DNA of 64,000 bases from Clostridiales bacterium (GTDB lineage: Bacteria; Bacillota; Clostridia; Oscillospirales; Oscillospiraceae). Below the pieces are notes generated by a model. It was not told the origin of the DNA. It saw only the letters and a list, made by a program, of their open reading frames with translations, and ran no database searches. Each line of letters opens with the position of its first letter. Position 1 is the first letter of the stretch. The stretch is taken from contig JALFRA010000007.1 in the NCBI GenBank assembly GCA_022785125.1, positions 62,001-126,000 on the forward strand, written 5' to 3'. Shown here piece after piece: positions 8,500 through 16,890 of the stretch. The translations under genes were made by a program, and so were the position numbers.

Positions 8500-9639
8500 A
8501 TGAGCAACTGCATTTCTTTGCTGGGTTCTACCGGCTCCATCGGGCGGCAGTCACTGGAAGTGATTGCCGCCTGTGGCATGACGGTGGCTTCCTTGACCGC
8601 CAACCGGGACGTAGAGCGGATGGAGGCTCAATGCCGCCAGTTCCGGCCACGGCTGGCCGTCATGATGGACCCTGCCGCCGCCGCTGATCTGCAAACCCGA
8701 TTGGCGGATACGTCCATCCGGGTGGCCTCCGGTCCCGATGGACTGGTGGAGGCGGCCACTATGGAGGAGGCGGACACTGTCCTCACCGCTGTGGTGGGGA
8801 TGGTGGGACTGGTGCCTACTCTGGCGGCGGTCCGTCAAGGCAAGCGTATCGCACTGGCCAATAAGGAGACCCTGGTGTGCGCCGGCGAGCTGGTGATGGA
8901 CGGGGCGGACAAATACGGCGCGGAGATCGTGCCGGTGGACTCCGAGCATTCCGCCATCTTCCAGTGTCTCCAGGGCAGCCAGGATAGGGGAGAGGTGAAA
9001 CGCCTTATCCTCACCGCCTCCGGCGGGCCCTTCTGGGGTTGGGATAAGGAGGCCGTTGCCTCCGCCACGGTGGAGCAGGCCCTGAAGCACCCCAACTGGT
9101 CGATGGGCGCCAAGATCACTGTGGACTCCGCTACGCTCATGAACAAGGGCCTGGAGTTTATCGAGGCCATGCGGCTCTATCGGATGCCGCCGGAAAAAAT
9201 CTCGATTGTGGTCCACCGGGAGAGCATCATCCACTCCCTGGTGGAATACTGTGATAACGCGGTGCTGGCCCAGCTGGGGGTGCCTGATATGCGCCTGCCC
9301 ATCCAGTACGCCCTGACCTGGCCCGCCCGCACTGAGGCGGTGGCGAAGCCGCTGGACCTGCTGTCCTGTCCGCCGCTGACCTTCCATGCTCCGGACTATG
9401 AGGCGTTTCCCTGCCTCTCCCTGGCGCTGGAGGCCGCCAGAACAGGCGGCACAGCCACCGCCATCCTTAACGGAGCAAATGAGGCGGCGGTGGGCCTTTT
9501 TCTGGCGGGGCAGATCTCCTTTGGCGACATTGCCAAGCGGGTGGAGCGGGCTCTGTCCCAGGTGCCTGTGGTCCAGGCCCCCACACTGGAGGACGTATTG
9601 GAAGCAGACAAAGCGGCCCGTCAGGCGGCGGGCAAGTAA
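8500..9639 (+). CDS. dxr: 1-deoxy-D-xylulose 5-phosphate reductoisomerase
   Basis: Second enzyme of the non-mevalonate (MEP) isoprenoid pathway, converting DXP to MEP with NADPH. The protein is 379 residues. It shows the NADPH-binding LLGSTGSIGRQSLEV at the N-terminus, ALANKETLVCAGELV, and the metal-binding VDSEHSAIFQCLQG, with the catalytic-loop region at TASGGPFWG. It starts four bases after cdsA. With uppS, ispG and the site-2 protease it forms the standard envelope/isoprenoid cluster. Confidence 0.97.
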   Translation: MSNCISLLGSTGSIGRQSLEVIAACGMTVASLTANRDVERMEAQCRQFRPRLAVMMDPAAAADLQTRLADTSIRVASGPDGLVEAATMEEADTVLTAVVGMVGLVPTLAAVRQGKRIALANKETLVCAGELVMDGADKYGAEIVPVDSEHSAIFQCLQGSQDRGEVKRLILTASGGPFWGWDKEAVASATVEQALKHPNWSMGAKITVDSATLMNKGLEFIEAMRLYRMPPEKISIVVHRESIIHSLVEYCDNAVLAQLGVPDMRLPIQYALTWPARTEAVAKPLDLLSCPPLTFHAPDYEAFPCLSLALEAARTGGTATAILNGANEAAVGLFLAGQISFGDIAKRVERALSQVPVVQAPTLEDVLEADKAARQAAGK

Positions 9640-9657
9640 TCTGAGTTTGAGGTGTCT

Positions 9658-10731
9658 ATGAACGTACTTTCCATTGTGCTGATCATTCTGTTTTTCGGGC
9701 TGCTGATTGCCATCCATGAATTTGGTCACTTCATTGCCGCCAAGCTGATGGGCGTGAAGGTGAACGAGTTTGCCATTGGCATGGGCCCCAAGCTGTTTTC
9801 AAGGGAGAAAGGTGAGACGCTTTACAGCTTGCGCGCCTTTCCCATCGGCGGTTTCTGTGCCATGGAGGGAGAGGGGGAGTCCTCCGACGATCCCCGGGCC
9901 TTCGGCAACAAGGCGGGCTGGAAACGGCTCATCATTTTGGTGGCTGGTGCGTTCATGAATTTCCTGGCCGGCGTGGTGCTTATTCTTGTTATCATGGCCC
10001 TGGCGGGAAGCCCCTCTATGCCGGTGGTTACCGGCTTTATGCCTGGGGCAGAGGATATTGCTCAAACCGGACTTCAGCCGGGGGATCAGTTTTACTCCAT
10101 TGACGGACACCGCATTTACTTCAATAATGATGCCTTCATTTTCCTCCAGCGCGCGGGGGATCAGGTCGATGTGGTGGTGCTGCGGGACGGTGAGAAGGTG
10201 GACCTTGGGACCATTGACCTGCCTTACCGCCAGCTCACCGATGAAAACGGCAACCAGGTCATGAAGCGTGGTGTTTATCTGGGGGAATTCCAGGAGGATA
10301 CCCCCCTGACCCTGCTGCGGAACACCTGGTATCAGTCGGTGGATTACGTCCGCATGGTATGGATGGGCCTCGGCGACCTGATCACCGGCGCGGTGGGCCT
10401 CAACGATATGTCGGGCGTCATCGGTATTGTGGCGGTGGCGGGCGACGTGGGCCAGGCAGGCGCCGCAGCGGCAGGCCTGTTCGGTCTGCTCATCAACATT
10501 CTGGATTTCACCGCTCTGATTGCCATTAACCTGGCGGTGATGAATCTGCTGCCCATCCCGGCCCTGGACGGCGGACAGATCCTTTTTGTATTTGTGGGCG
10601 GGATCTACCGGCTCATTACCAAAAAGAAAATGAACGAAAAATACCTGGGCTATGTGAATGCCGTAGGATTTTTTTGCCTCATCGCCTTAATGGTGGTGGT
10701 GGCCATCAATGATGTCATGAAGCTGTTTTAG
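9658..10731 (+). CDS. rseP: RseP-type site-2 membrane metalloprotease
   Basis: An intramembrane zinc protease that cleaves membrane substrates such as anti-sigma factors and signal peptides. The protein is 357 residues. The zinc site HEFGH lies in the first helix (LLIAIHEFGHFIAAKLMGV). A central PDZ domain begins around GLQPGDQFYSIDGH, and the third metal ligand lies in the C-terminal NLLPIPALDGGQILFVFVGG. The ATG at 9658 is preferred over an in-frame GTG two codons upstream because it leaves GAGG at five-base spacing. It could process the membrane anti-sigma protein at 2.2-3.4 kb, but this is only a guess. Confidence 0.95.
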   Translation: MNVLSIVLIILFFGLLIAIHEFGHFIAAKLMGVKVNEFAIGMGPKLFSREKGETLYSLRAFPIGGFCAMEGEGESSDDPRAFGNKAGWKRLIILVAGAFMNFLAGVVLILVIMALAGSPSMPVVTGFMPGAEDIAQTGLQPGDQFYSIDGHRIYFNNDAFIFLQRAGDQVDVVVLRDGEKVDLGTIDLPYRQLTDENGNQVMKRGVYLGEFQEDTPLTLLRNTWYQSVDYVRMVWMGLGDLITGAVGLNDMSGVIGIVAVAGDVGQAGAAAAGLFGLLINILDFTALIAINLAVMNLLPIPALDGGQILFVFVGGIYRLITKKKMNEKYLGYVNAVGFFCLIALMVVVAINDVMKLF

Positions 10732-10745
10732 CGGGAGGGATACCA

Positions 10746-11783
10746 ATGACCAGACAGATCCTTGTGGGCGGCGTTCCGGTGGGGGGCGGCGCTCCGGTCA
10801 CCATTCAGTCCATGACCAATACCCGTACTGACGATGTGGGGGCCACGGTGGATCAGATCCTCCGACTGGAGGAGGCGGGGTGCCAGATCATCCGGGTAGC
10901 TGTGCCCGACTTGGCGGCGGCCAAAGCCGTGGGGGCCATCAAGGCCGGTATCCATATCCCGTTGGTGGTGGATATCCACTTTGACTATAAGCTGGCTCTG
11001 GCCTGTGTGGAGGAGGGGTGCGACGCGGTGCGCATCAATCCCGGCAACATCGGTGGGGAAGATCGGGTGAAAGCGGTGGCGGAAGCCTGTAAAGCAAGGA
11101 GCCTTCCCATTCGCATCGGCGTCAACGGCGGCTCTCTGGAGAAGCCCCTGCTGGCCAAGTACGGCGGGGTAACCCCCGAGGCCCTGGTGGAATCCGCCTT
11201 CGGTCACATTGCTCTGCTGGAACAGTATGATTTCCACGATATCTGTATCTCTCTTAAATCCTCATCGGTGGTCACCACCATGGCGGCCTACAAGCTGATG
11301 AGCGAGAAAAGTGATTATCCTTTACACCTTGGCGTTACTGAGACGGGCACCACCCGTATGGGTACCATCAAATCCGCCATCGGCATCGGGGGCCTGCTGG
11401 CTCTGGACATTGGCGACACCCTGCGAGTGTCTTTGTCCGCCGATCCGGTGGAGGAGGTGTACGCTGCCAAGGATATCCTGAAAGCCCTGGGTATGGTGGC
11501 CAACGAGCCCAATCTGGTGTCCTGTCCCACCTGCGGCCGCACCCGCATCGACCTGATCGGTTTGGCCCACCAGGTAGAGGAGCGGCTGAAGGAGGTCCAC
11601 AAGCCCATTACCGTGGCGGTGATGGGCTGTGTGGTAAACGGCCCCGGCGAGGCCTCCGCCGCCGATGTGGGTATTGCCGGCGGACAGGGGGAGGGTCTTC
11701 TGTTTCGCAAGGGCGAGATCGTGAAAAAGGTCCCCCAGGAGCAGCTGGTGGACGAGCTGTTTACCCTGATCGACCAACTGTAA
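10746..11783 (+). CDS. ispG: 4-hydroxy-3-methylbut-2-enyl diphosphate synthase, flavodoxin type
   Basis: Penultimate MEP-pathway enzyme, an oxygen-sensitive 4Fe-4S protein that makes HMBPP. The protein is 345 residues. The TIM-barrel half begins QILVGGVPVGGGAPVTIQSM. The cluster ligands are in the C-terminal half: LVSCPTCGRTRIDL gives two cysteines and VAVMGCVVNGPGEA the third, followed by the conserved Glu. It is slightly short at the N-terminus compared with B. subtilis IspG but complete in motifs. GGGAGG lies upstream. Confidence 0.97.
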   Translation: MTRQILVGGVPVGGGAPVTIQSMTNTRTDDVGATVDQILRLEEAGCQIIRVAVPDLAAAKAVGAIKAGIHIPLVVDIHFDYKLALACVEEGCDAVRINPGNIGGEDRVKAVAEACKARSLPIRIGVNGGSLEKPLLAKYGGVTPEALVESAFGHIALLEQYDFHDICISLKSSSVVTTMAAYKLMSEKSDYPLHLGVTETGTTRMGTIKSAIGIGGLLALDIGDTLRVSLSADPVEEVYAAKDILKALGMVANEPNLVSCPTCGRTRIDLIGLAHQVEERLKEVHKPITVAVMGCVVNGPGEASAADVGIAGGQGEGLLFRKGEIVKKVPQEQLVDELFTLIDQL

Positions 11784-11799
11784 AGCAGGAGCGTGTCCT

Positions 11800-14700
11800 A
11801 TGCCTGAAGCACAAAAGATCCCATTTTTAAAACTGTTTTCCGCCTGGCGGCCCGGTCCGGAGCTGACGGAAATGACCAAGGACTATCTGGTCACCCGGGC
11901 GGTCATTGATAAGCACACCCGGTCCATCAAGGCCCAGGTGGAGTGTGGCAATCCGCCCCCGGATGGACTGCGCCACCGAATCGAGCGCAGTATCGCTCTG
12001 GCCTACCGTGTGGAGCAGGTGCTGCTGGAGATGGCTGTCCCGACTGGGGATGGGTCTGCTCCTGCGCCGGAAGCGCCCCGGAAGCCTGCGGCAGCCGCTC
12101 CGGCTTTGGAGCAGCCGACTCCCGTTCAGCAGCCCCAAAAGCCGCCGGTGGAGGACGATGCTGCCGCTGCTTTCCGCCGTACCGAGGAGATCCGCCGCAG
12201 GGCCCTGGAGAGCCTGAAGGTGGCCCGCCCGGCGGAGAAAAAGGCGCCCAAAGAGGGAAAAGGAAAACTACTTTACGGACGCCATGAGATCAAGAAGGAC
12301 CCCATTCCAATGGGCACCCTGGATCTGGATATGGGCACCGTCATTGTAGAGGGCGATGTATTCGCGGTGGAGCACCGGGAGCTGAAAAAGCGGGAGGCCT
12401 GGGTGGTGTCCTTTGACGTAACGGACTACACCGGCTCTGTGCGGATCAATAAGTTTTTCCCCGGCGACGAGGGTAAGCCCCTGGTGGAGGGTGTGAAAAA
12501 AGGCCAGCATCTTTTTATCCAGGGTAAGCTGAATATCGACCGCTTTACCGGCGATATGGTGCTGGAGCCCTTTGCTGTGATGGAGGGCAAGAAGGAGCCT
12601 AAAACTGACGACGCCCCGGAGAAGCGGGTGGAACTCCACCTCCACACCAATATGTCGGCCATGGATGCCCTTACCGCTGTGGGCTCCAAGATGGACTCGC
12701 CCATCGGCGTGGACAAGAACGTGGTGAAGCGGGCAGAGCGGTGGGGCCACCGGGCGATTGCCATCACCGACCACGGCGTGGCCCATTCCTTCCCCAACGC
12801 CTGGCACTCCGCCAAGAACATCAAGATCCTCTACGGCGTGGAGGCCTACTTTATCAACGACGTGGATGACCGGGTTGTCATTCATGGCGACAAGGATCAG
12901 GACTTTACACAAGATATCGTTTGCTTTGATATTGAGACCACCGGCCTGGACAAGCGCACCGAGGCCATCACTGAGATCGGCGCCGTGGTGCTGCGGAACG
13001 GGGAAGTGGTGGAGCAGTTTTCCACTTTCGCTGACCCCGGCCGGCCCCTGACTCGGGAGATTACCCAGCTCACCGGCATCACGGATGAGATGCTGAAGGG
13101 GGCCCCCTCCCAGGAGGAGGCGGTCAACGCCTTCCTGGACTTCGTGGGGGACCGGCCTCTGGCCGCTCACAACGCGGAGTTCGACATGGGCTTCATCGGA
13201 GAGGCCTGCCGCCGGATGGGCCGGCCCTTTGAGAACACCTCTCTGGACAGCCTGATCCTGGCCCAGAATCTGCTGCCCGACCTGGGCAAGTATAAGCTGG
13301 ACATTGTAGCCAACCATCTGAATCTGCCCGCCTTCAACCATCACCGGGCCTATGACGACGCGGCCACGGTGGGCTATATGCTGGTACCCTTCTTCCGGAT
13401 GCTGGCCGACCTGGGGGTGCATACCCTCCAGCAGATCAATCCGGCCATGTCCAAGCTCCGCTCCGGCGGCAAGGCCAAGCGGCAGCCCAAGCACCTCATT
13501 GTGCTGGCCAAGAATCAGCTGGGCCTGCGGAACCTCTATAAGCTGATCTCCGCCTCCTATCTGGACCACTTCAAGCGGTATCCCATTATGCCCAAGAGCC
13601 TCATCAACCAGCACCGGGAGGGGCTCATCATTGGCTCGGCCTGCGAGGCTGGCGAGCTGTTCCAGGCGATCGTCAAGCGGAAGGAGTGGAACGAGCTCAA
13701 GCGCATTGCCTCCTGGTACGACTTTCTGGAGATCCAGCCCCTGTGCAACAATGCCTTTATGCTCCGCAAGGGGATGGTGAAGAGCCAGGAGGAGCTGCGG
13801 GACTTCAACCGCACGGTGGTGGCTCTGGGCGAGGCGCTGGACAAGCCGGTGTGCGCCACCGGCGACGTCCATTTCCTGGACCCGGAGGACGAGATCTACC
13901 GCCATATCCTGCTGGCCTCCAAGGGTTTTGACGACGCCGACTCGCCTCTGCCCCTCTACTTCAAGACCACCCAGGAGATGCTGGACGAATTTGCCTACCT
14001 GGGCAAGGAGAAGGCTTACGAGGTGGTGGTACGCAACACGAACATGATTGCCGACTGGTGCGAGGATGTGGTGCCTCTGCCCAAGGGCCTGTTCGCGCCC
14101 AAGATCGAAAACTCCGCTGAGGAGCTGACCCGGCTGGTATGGGATAAGGCAAAAGCCCTTTACGGCGAGGAACCGCCCCAGATCGTGGTGGACCGGATCA
14201 ACGCCGAACTGGGTGATATTATCAAGTGTAAGTACGACGTGATCTATATGTCGGCCCAGAAGCTGGTGCAGGACTCCCTGGACCATGGCTATCTGGTGGG
14301 CTCCCGTGGTTCGGTGGGCTCCTCTCTGGTGGCATTCATGTCGGGCATCACCGAGGTGAACTCGCTGCCGCCCCACTACCGCTGCCCCAAGTGCAAGCAC
14401 TCCGACTTTGAGATCGCCAAGGAACTGGGCATCGGCTGCGGCGCCGATATGCCGGACGCCAACTGCCCGGTGTGCGGCACTCCCTATGAAAAGGATGGCT
14501 TCAATATTCCCTTTGAGACCTTCCTGGGCTTTGGCGGCGACAAGGTGCCCGATATCGACCTGAACTTCTCCGGCGAATATCAGTCCAGCGCCCACCGCTA
14601 TACCTTTGAATTGTTTGGCCAGACTCACGTGTTCCGGGCGGGCACCATTGGTACGGTGAAGGATAAGATCGCCTTTGGCTATGTGAAACACTACCTGGAC

Positions 14701-15984
14701 GACCATGGTCTCCACGGCACCCGTGCGGAAGAGAACCGGCTGTCCCTTGGGTGCAGCGGTGTCAAGCGCACCACCGGCCAGCACCCCGGCGGCATGGTGG
14801 TTATTCCCCAGAACCGGGAGATCTACGACTTCTGTCCGGTGCAGCATCCCGCTGACGACCCCAACAGCGACATCATCACCACCCATTTTGAATATCACTC
14901 CATGGAGTCCAACCTGCTGAAGCTGGATATGCTGGGCCACGATGATCCCACCATGATCCGTATGCTTCAGGACCTGACAGGGGTGGACCCTCAGAAGATC
15001 CCTCTGGACGACAAGGACACCATGAGTATCTTCACCTCCTCCAAGGTGCTGGGCTTTGAGGATGACCCCATTCTGGGTCCCACCGGCGCTGTGGCCATTC
15101 CTGAATTCAACACCAAGTTCACCCGCGGAATGCTCATGGACACCCAGCCCCACCAGTTCGACATCCTCCTGCGCCTGTCCGGCTTTTCCCACGGCACCGA
15201 TGTGTGGCTGGGCAATGCCCGGGACCTGATCGTGGATCAGGGTATCCCCGTTGGCCAGGCCATCGGCTGTCGTGACGATATTATGATCTTCCTCATCTCC
15301 TGCGGAATGCCGGAAAAGCGCTCCTTCAAGATCATGGAGGCGGTGCGAAAGGGAAGAGGCCTGCCCGACGGTGCGGAGGAGGAGATGAAGGCCGCCGGTG
15401 TGCCCGACTGGTATATCGGCTCCTGTAAGAAGATCAAGTACCTGTTCCCCAAGGCCCACGCGGTGGCTTATGTTATGATGGCCTTCCGCATTGCCTGGTT
15501 CAAGGTTCACCACCCCCTGGCCTTCTACGCCGCCTTCTTCTCCATCCGGGCCAAGGCCTTCGACGCCACCTGTATGTGTATGGGCATGGATGTGTGCAAG
15601 GCCAAGATGAAGGAGATCGAGAGCAAGGAGAAGCCCACCCCCGTGGAGGAGGATACCCTGGTCACCCTGGAAGTGGTGTACGAGTTCTACCTCCGGGGCT
15701 TTACCTTTGAGCACATGGATCTGTACCGCTCCCACGCCGTCAACTTCCTGCCCGATATGGAGAAGGGGACTCTGCTGCCGCCCTTTACCTCCATCCCCGG
15801 CCTGGGTGAGACGGCGGCCCTGTCCATTATGGAGCAGCGGCAGGGTAAGCGGTTCATCTCCATCGAGGAATTCTCCGCCGCCTGCCCCAAGGTGTCCAAG
15901 ACCCACATCGAGCAGCTGAAAGCAGTGGGTGCCCTGGACGGTATGCCCGACACCAGCCAGATTACACTGTTCGATGGATTTTAG
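11800..15984 (+). CDS. polC: DNA polymerase III alpha subunit, PolC type
   Basis: Replicative polymerase of low-GC Gram-positive bacteria, with proofreading in the same chain. The protein is 1394 residues. In order: a short N-terminal domain (1-75); a Pro/Ala-rich linker (about 85-160); an OB-fold (about 165-270); a PHP domain starting VELHLHTNMSAMDAL (about 277), split by a DEDD exonuclease (DIVCFDIETTGLD at about 370 to HHRAYDDAATVGYML at about 525); a zinc-binding segment (YRCPKCKHSDFE, then CPVCGTPY); and the catalytic palm with PDIDLNFSGEYQSSAHRYTF at about 917. It ends the pyrH operon. Its last 45 coding bases are repeated 180 bp downstream in a hairpin element. Confidence 0.97.
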   Translation: MPEAQKIPFLKLFSAWRPGPELTEMTKDYLVTRAVIDKHTRSIKAQVECGNPPPDGLRHRIERSIALAYRVEQVLLEMAVPTGDGSAPAPEAPRKPAAAAPALEQPTPVQQPQKPPVEDDAAAAFRRTEEIRRRALESLKVARPAEKKAPKEGKGKLLYGRHEIKKDPIPMGTLDLDMGTVIVEGDVFAVEHRELKKREAWVVSFDVTDYTGSVRINKFFPGDEGKPLVEGVKKGQHLFIQGKLNIDRFTGDMVLEPFAVMEGKKEPKTDDAPEKRVELHLHTNMSAMDALTAVGSKMDSPIGVDKNVVKRAERWGHRAIAITDHGVAHSFPNAWHSAKNIKILYGVEAYFINDVDDRVVIHGDKDQDFTQDIVCFDIETTGLDKRTEAITEIGAVVLRNGEVVEQFSTFADPGRPLTREITQLTGITDEMLKGAPSQEEAVNAFLDFVGDRPLAAHNAEFDMGFIGEACRRMGRPFENTSLDSLILAQNLLPDLGKYKLDIVANHLNLPAFNHHRAYDDAATVGYMLVPFFRMLADLGVHTLQQINPAMSKLRSGGKAKRQPKHLIVLAKNQLGLRNLYKLISASYLDHFKRYPIMPKSLINQHREGLIIGSACEAGELFQAIVKRKEWNELKRIASWYDFLEIQPLCNNAFMLRKGMVKSQEELRDFNRTVVALGEALDKPVCATGDVHFLDPEDEIYRHILLASKGFDDADSPLPLYFKTTQEMLDEFAYLGKEKAYEVVVRNTNMIADWCEDVVPLPKGLFAPKIENSAEELTRLVWDKAKALYGEEPPQIVVDRINAELGDIIKCKYDVIYMSAQKLVQDSLDHGYLVGSRGSVGSSLVAFMSGITEVNSLPPHYRCPKCKHSDFEIAKELGIGCGADMPDANCPVCGTPYEKDGFNIPFETFLGFGGDKVPDIDLNFSGEYQSSAHRYTFELFGQTHVFRAGTIGTVKDKIAFGYVKHYLDDHGLHGTRAEENRLSLGCSGVKRTTGQHPGGMVVIPQNREIYDFCPVQHPADDPNSDIITTHFEYHSMESNLLKLDMLGHDDPTMIRMLQDLTGVDPQKIPLDDKDTMSIFTSSKVLGFEDDPILGPTGAVAIPEFNTKFTRGMLMDTQPHQFDILLRLSGFSHGTDVWLGNARDLIVDQGIPVGQAIGCRDDIMIFLISCGMPEKRSFKIMEAVRKGRGLPDGAEEEMKAAGVPDWYIGSCKKIKYLFPKAHAVAYVMMAFRIAWFKVHHPLAFYAAFFSIRAKAFDATCMCMGMDVCKAKMKEIESKEKPTPVEEDTLVTLEVVYEFYLRGFTFEHMDLYRSHAVNFLPDMEKGTLLPPFTSIPGLGETAALSIMEQRQGKRFISIEEFSAACPKVSKTHIEQLKAVGALDGMPDTSQITLFDGF

Positions 15985-15996
15985 GAAGGGCATACC
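15940..15996 (+). other. Stem-loop spanning the polC stop codon
   Basis: GGTATGCCC (15940-15948, inside polC) pairs with GGGCATACC (15988-15996, just after the TAG at 15982-15984). The gene's last 12 codons and stop therefore lie in the loop of a 9-bp perfect stem. Almost the whole unit is the piece that is duplicated downstream. Confidence 0.8.
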
Positions 15997-16175
15997 GTCT
16001 CCCCGCCGCTAATGCGGCGTTCGAGGGTTTTGCCACAGGCAAAACCTCGATGCCGGGCAAATTGATTTTGCCCGGCAGATGGGGTGAAGTTGGACCCCAC
16101 AAGGGGCGTGCCCCTTGTGGGTATGCCCGACACCAGCCAGATTACACTGTTCGATGGATTTTAGGAAGGGCATAC
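15940..16175 (+). repeat. polC-tail duplication enclosing a four-hairpin array
   Basis: Bases 15940-15995 (end of polC, stop codon and 11 bp after) recur without a mismatch at 16120-16175, exactly 180 bp later. Between the copies are four consecutive stems. These are CGCCGC-taat-GCGGCG (16004-16019), an imperfect stem around GTTTTGCC-aca-GGCAAAAC (16022-16049), TGCCGGGCAAA/TTTTGCCCGGCA (16051-16077) and CCCACAAGGGGC-gt-GCCCCTTGTGGG (16096-16121). The second copy is non-coding. The array has the same order and related stems as the one next to upp. Confidence 0.9.
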
Positions 16176-16256
16176 TGTCCTCCTTCGTGGGCTTGTATTT
16201 TGTCTGGAAAAATGATACCATAAACCCATCCTATCATATAAATGAGGTGTGTGACC

Positions 16257-16769
16257 ATGTTGGATCAAAAGGTTGCTGAGCTGCTGAATGTACAGGTGAA
16301 TAAGGAATTCTACTCCGCCTATCTGTATCTGGACTTTTCCATCTACTATGACGAGATCGGGCTGGATGGCTTCTCCAACTGGTATAAGGTACAGGCCCAG
16401 GAGGAGCGGGACCATGCCATGCTCTTCCTCCAATATTTGCAAAATAACGGCTGCAAGGTCACCCTGGACACGATTCAGAAGCCGGACAAGGAACTCAAGG
16501 ACAAGCTGGAGGTACTGGAGTTCGGCCTGGAGCATGAGCGCTATGTCACCAGCCTGATCCATAATATCTACGAGGCTGCCCAGGCCGCCAAGGATTTCCG
16601 AACCACTCAGTTCCTGGACTGGTTCGTCAAGGAGCAGGGTGAAGAGGAAAAGAACGCGGAGGACATGATCAAAAAGATGAAGCTCTTTGGAGATGACGCC
16701 AAGGGCTTGTATATGCTTAACAGTGAAATGGCTGCCCGGGTCTATAGCGCCCCCAGTCTGGTTCTTTAA
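16257..16769 (+). CDS. ftnA: Ferritin (non-haem iron storage protein)
   Basis: A 170-residue ferritin of the bacterial FtnA type. It oxidises Fe(II) at a di-iron centre and stores it in a 24-mer shell. Ferroxidase ligands are visible in NVQVNKEFYSAYLYLDFSIY (first Glu), AQEERDHAMLFLQYL (Glu, Glu and His) and the third-helix Glu of LEFGLEHERYVTSLI, with EEEKNAEDMIKKM later. The ATG at 16257 follows GAGG and gives the usual MLxxKV start. It is monocistronic, with the polC repeat element upstream and a terminator downstream. Confidence 0.95.
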   Translation: MLDQKVAELLNVQVNKEFYSAYLYLDFSIYYDEIGLDGFSNWYKVQAQEERDHAMLFLQYLQNNGCKVTLDTIQKPDKELKDKLEVLEFGLEHERYVTSLIHNIYEAAQAAKDFRTTQFLDWFVKEQGEEEKNAEDMIKKMKLFGDDAKGLYMLNSEMAARVYSAPSLVL

Positions 16770-16779
16770 GCGATTGCAG

Positions 16780-16815
16780 CGGGCAGCCCCACCTGGGGGC
16801 TGCCCGTATTTTATT
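16780..16815 (+). terminator. Intrinsic terminator after ferritin
   Basis: The stem CGGGCAGCCCC/GGGGGCTGCCCG with a four-base loop is followed by a T-rich tract. Confidence 0.88.
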
Positions 16816-16825
16816 TGGTTGGCAC

Positions 16826-16854
16826 TTGACAAAATACGGATGCTATAGTATATT
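16826..16854 (+). promoter_or_regulatory. Promoter of the histidine operon
   Basis: TTGACA (16826-16831), a 17-nt spacer and TATATT (16849-16854) lie 36 bp before the hisZ start. The leader is too short for a T-box or long attenuator. Confidence 0.8.
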
Positions 16855-16890
16855 AGCGTGGTAAATCGATAAAGTGAGGGGCGTGATCCC

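Noticed and set aside
11800..11830. Truncated polC
   Set aside because: The N-terminus is shorter in conserved domains than in B. subtilis, but all functional modules are present and the length is normal for the family.
12268..15993. A long minus-strand open frame opposite polC
   Set aside because: A mirror of polC codon usage, rich in His/Gly/Leu, with no start signal.
16004..16121. CRISPR or integron attC site
   Set aside because: The stems differ from each other, there are no spaced direct repeats, and no cas or integrase gene is near.
16120..16175. Second polC tail as a gene fragment of a duplicated polC
   Set aside because: Only 56 bp are copied and the copy is bounded by the hairpin array, so it is a repeat boundary and not a decayed second gene.
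16860..16890. T-box or attenuator before the histidine operon
   Set aside because: Only about 36 bp separate the promoter from hisZ, too short for such a leader.
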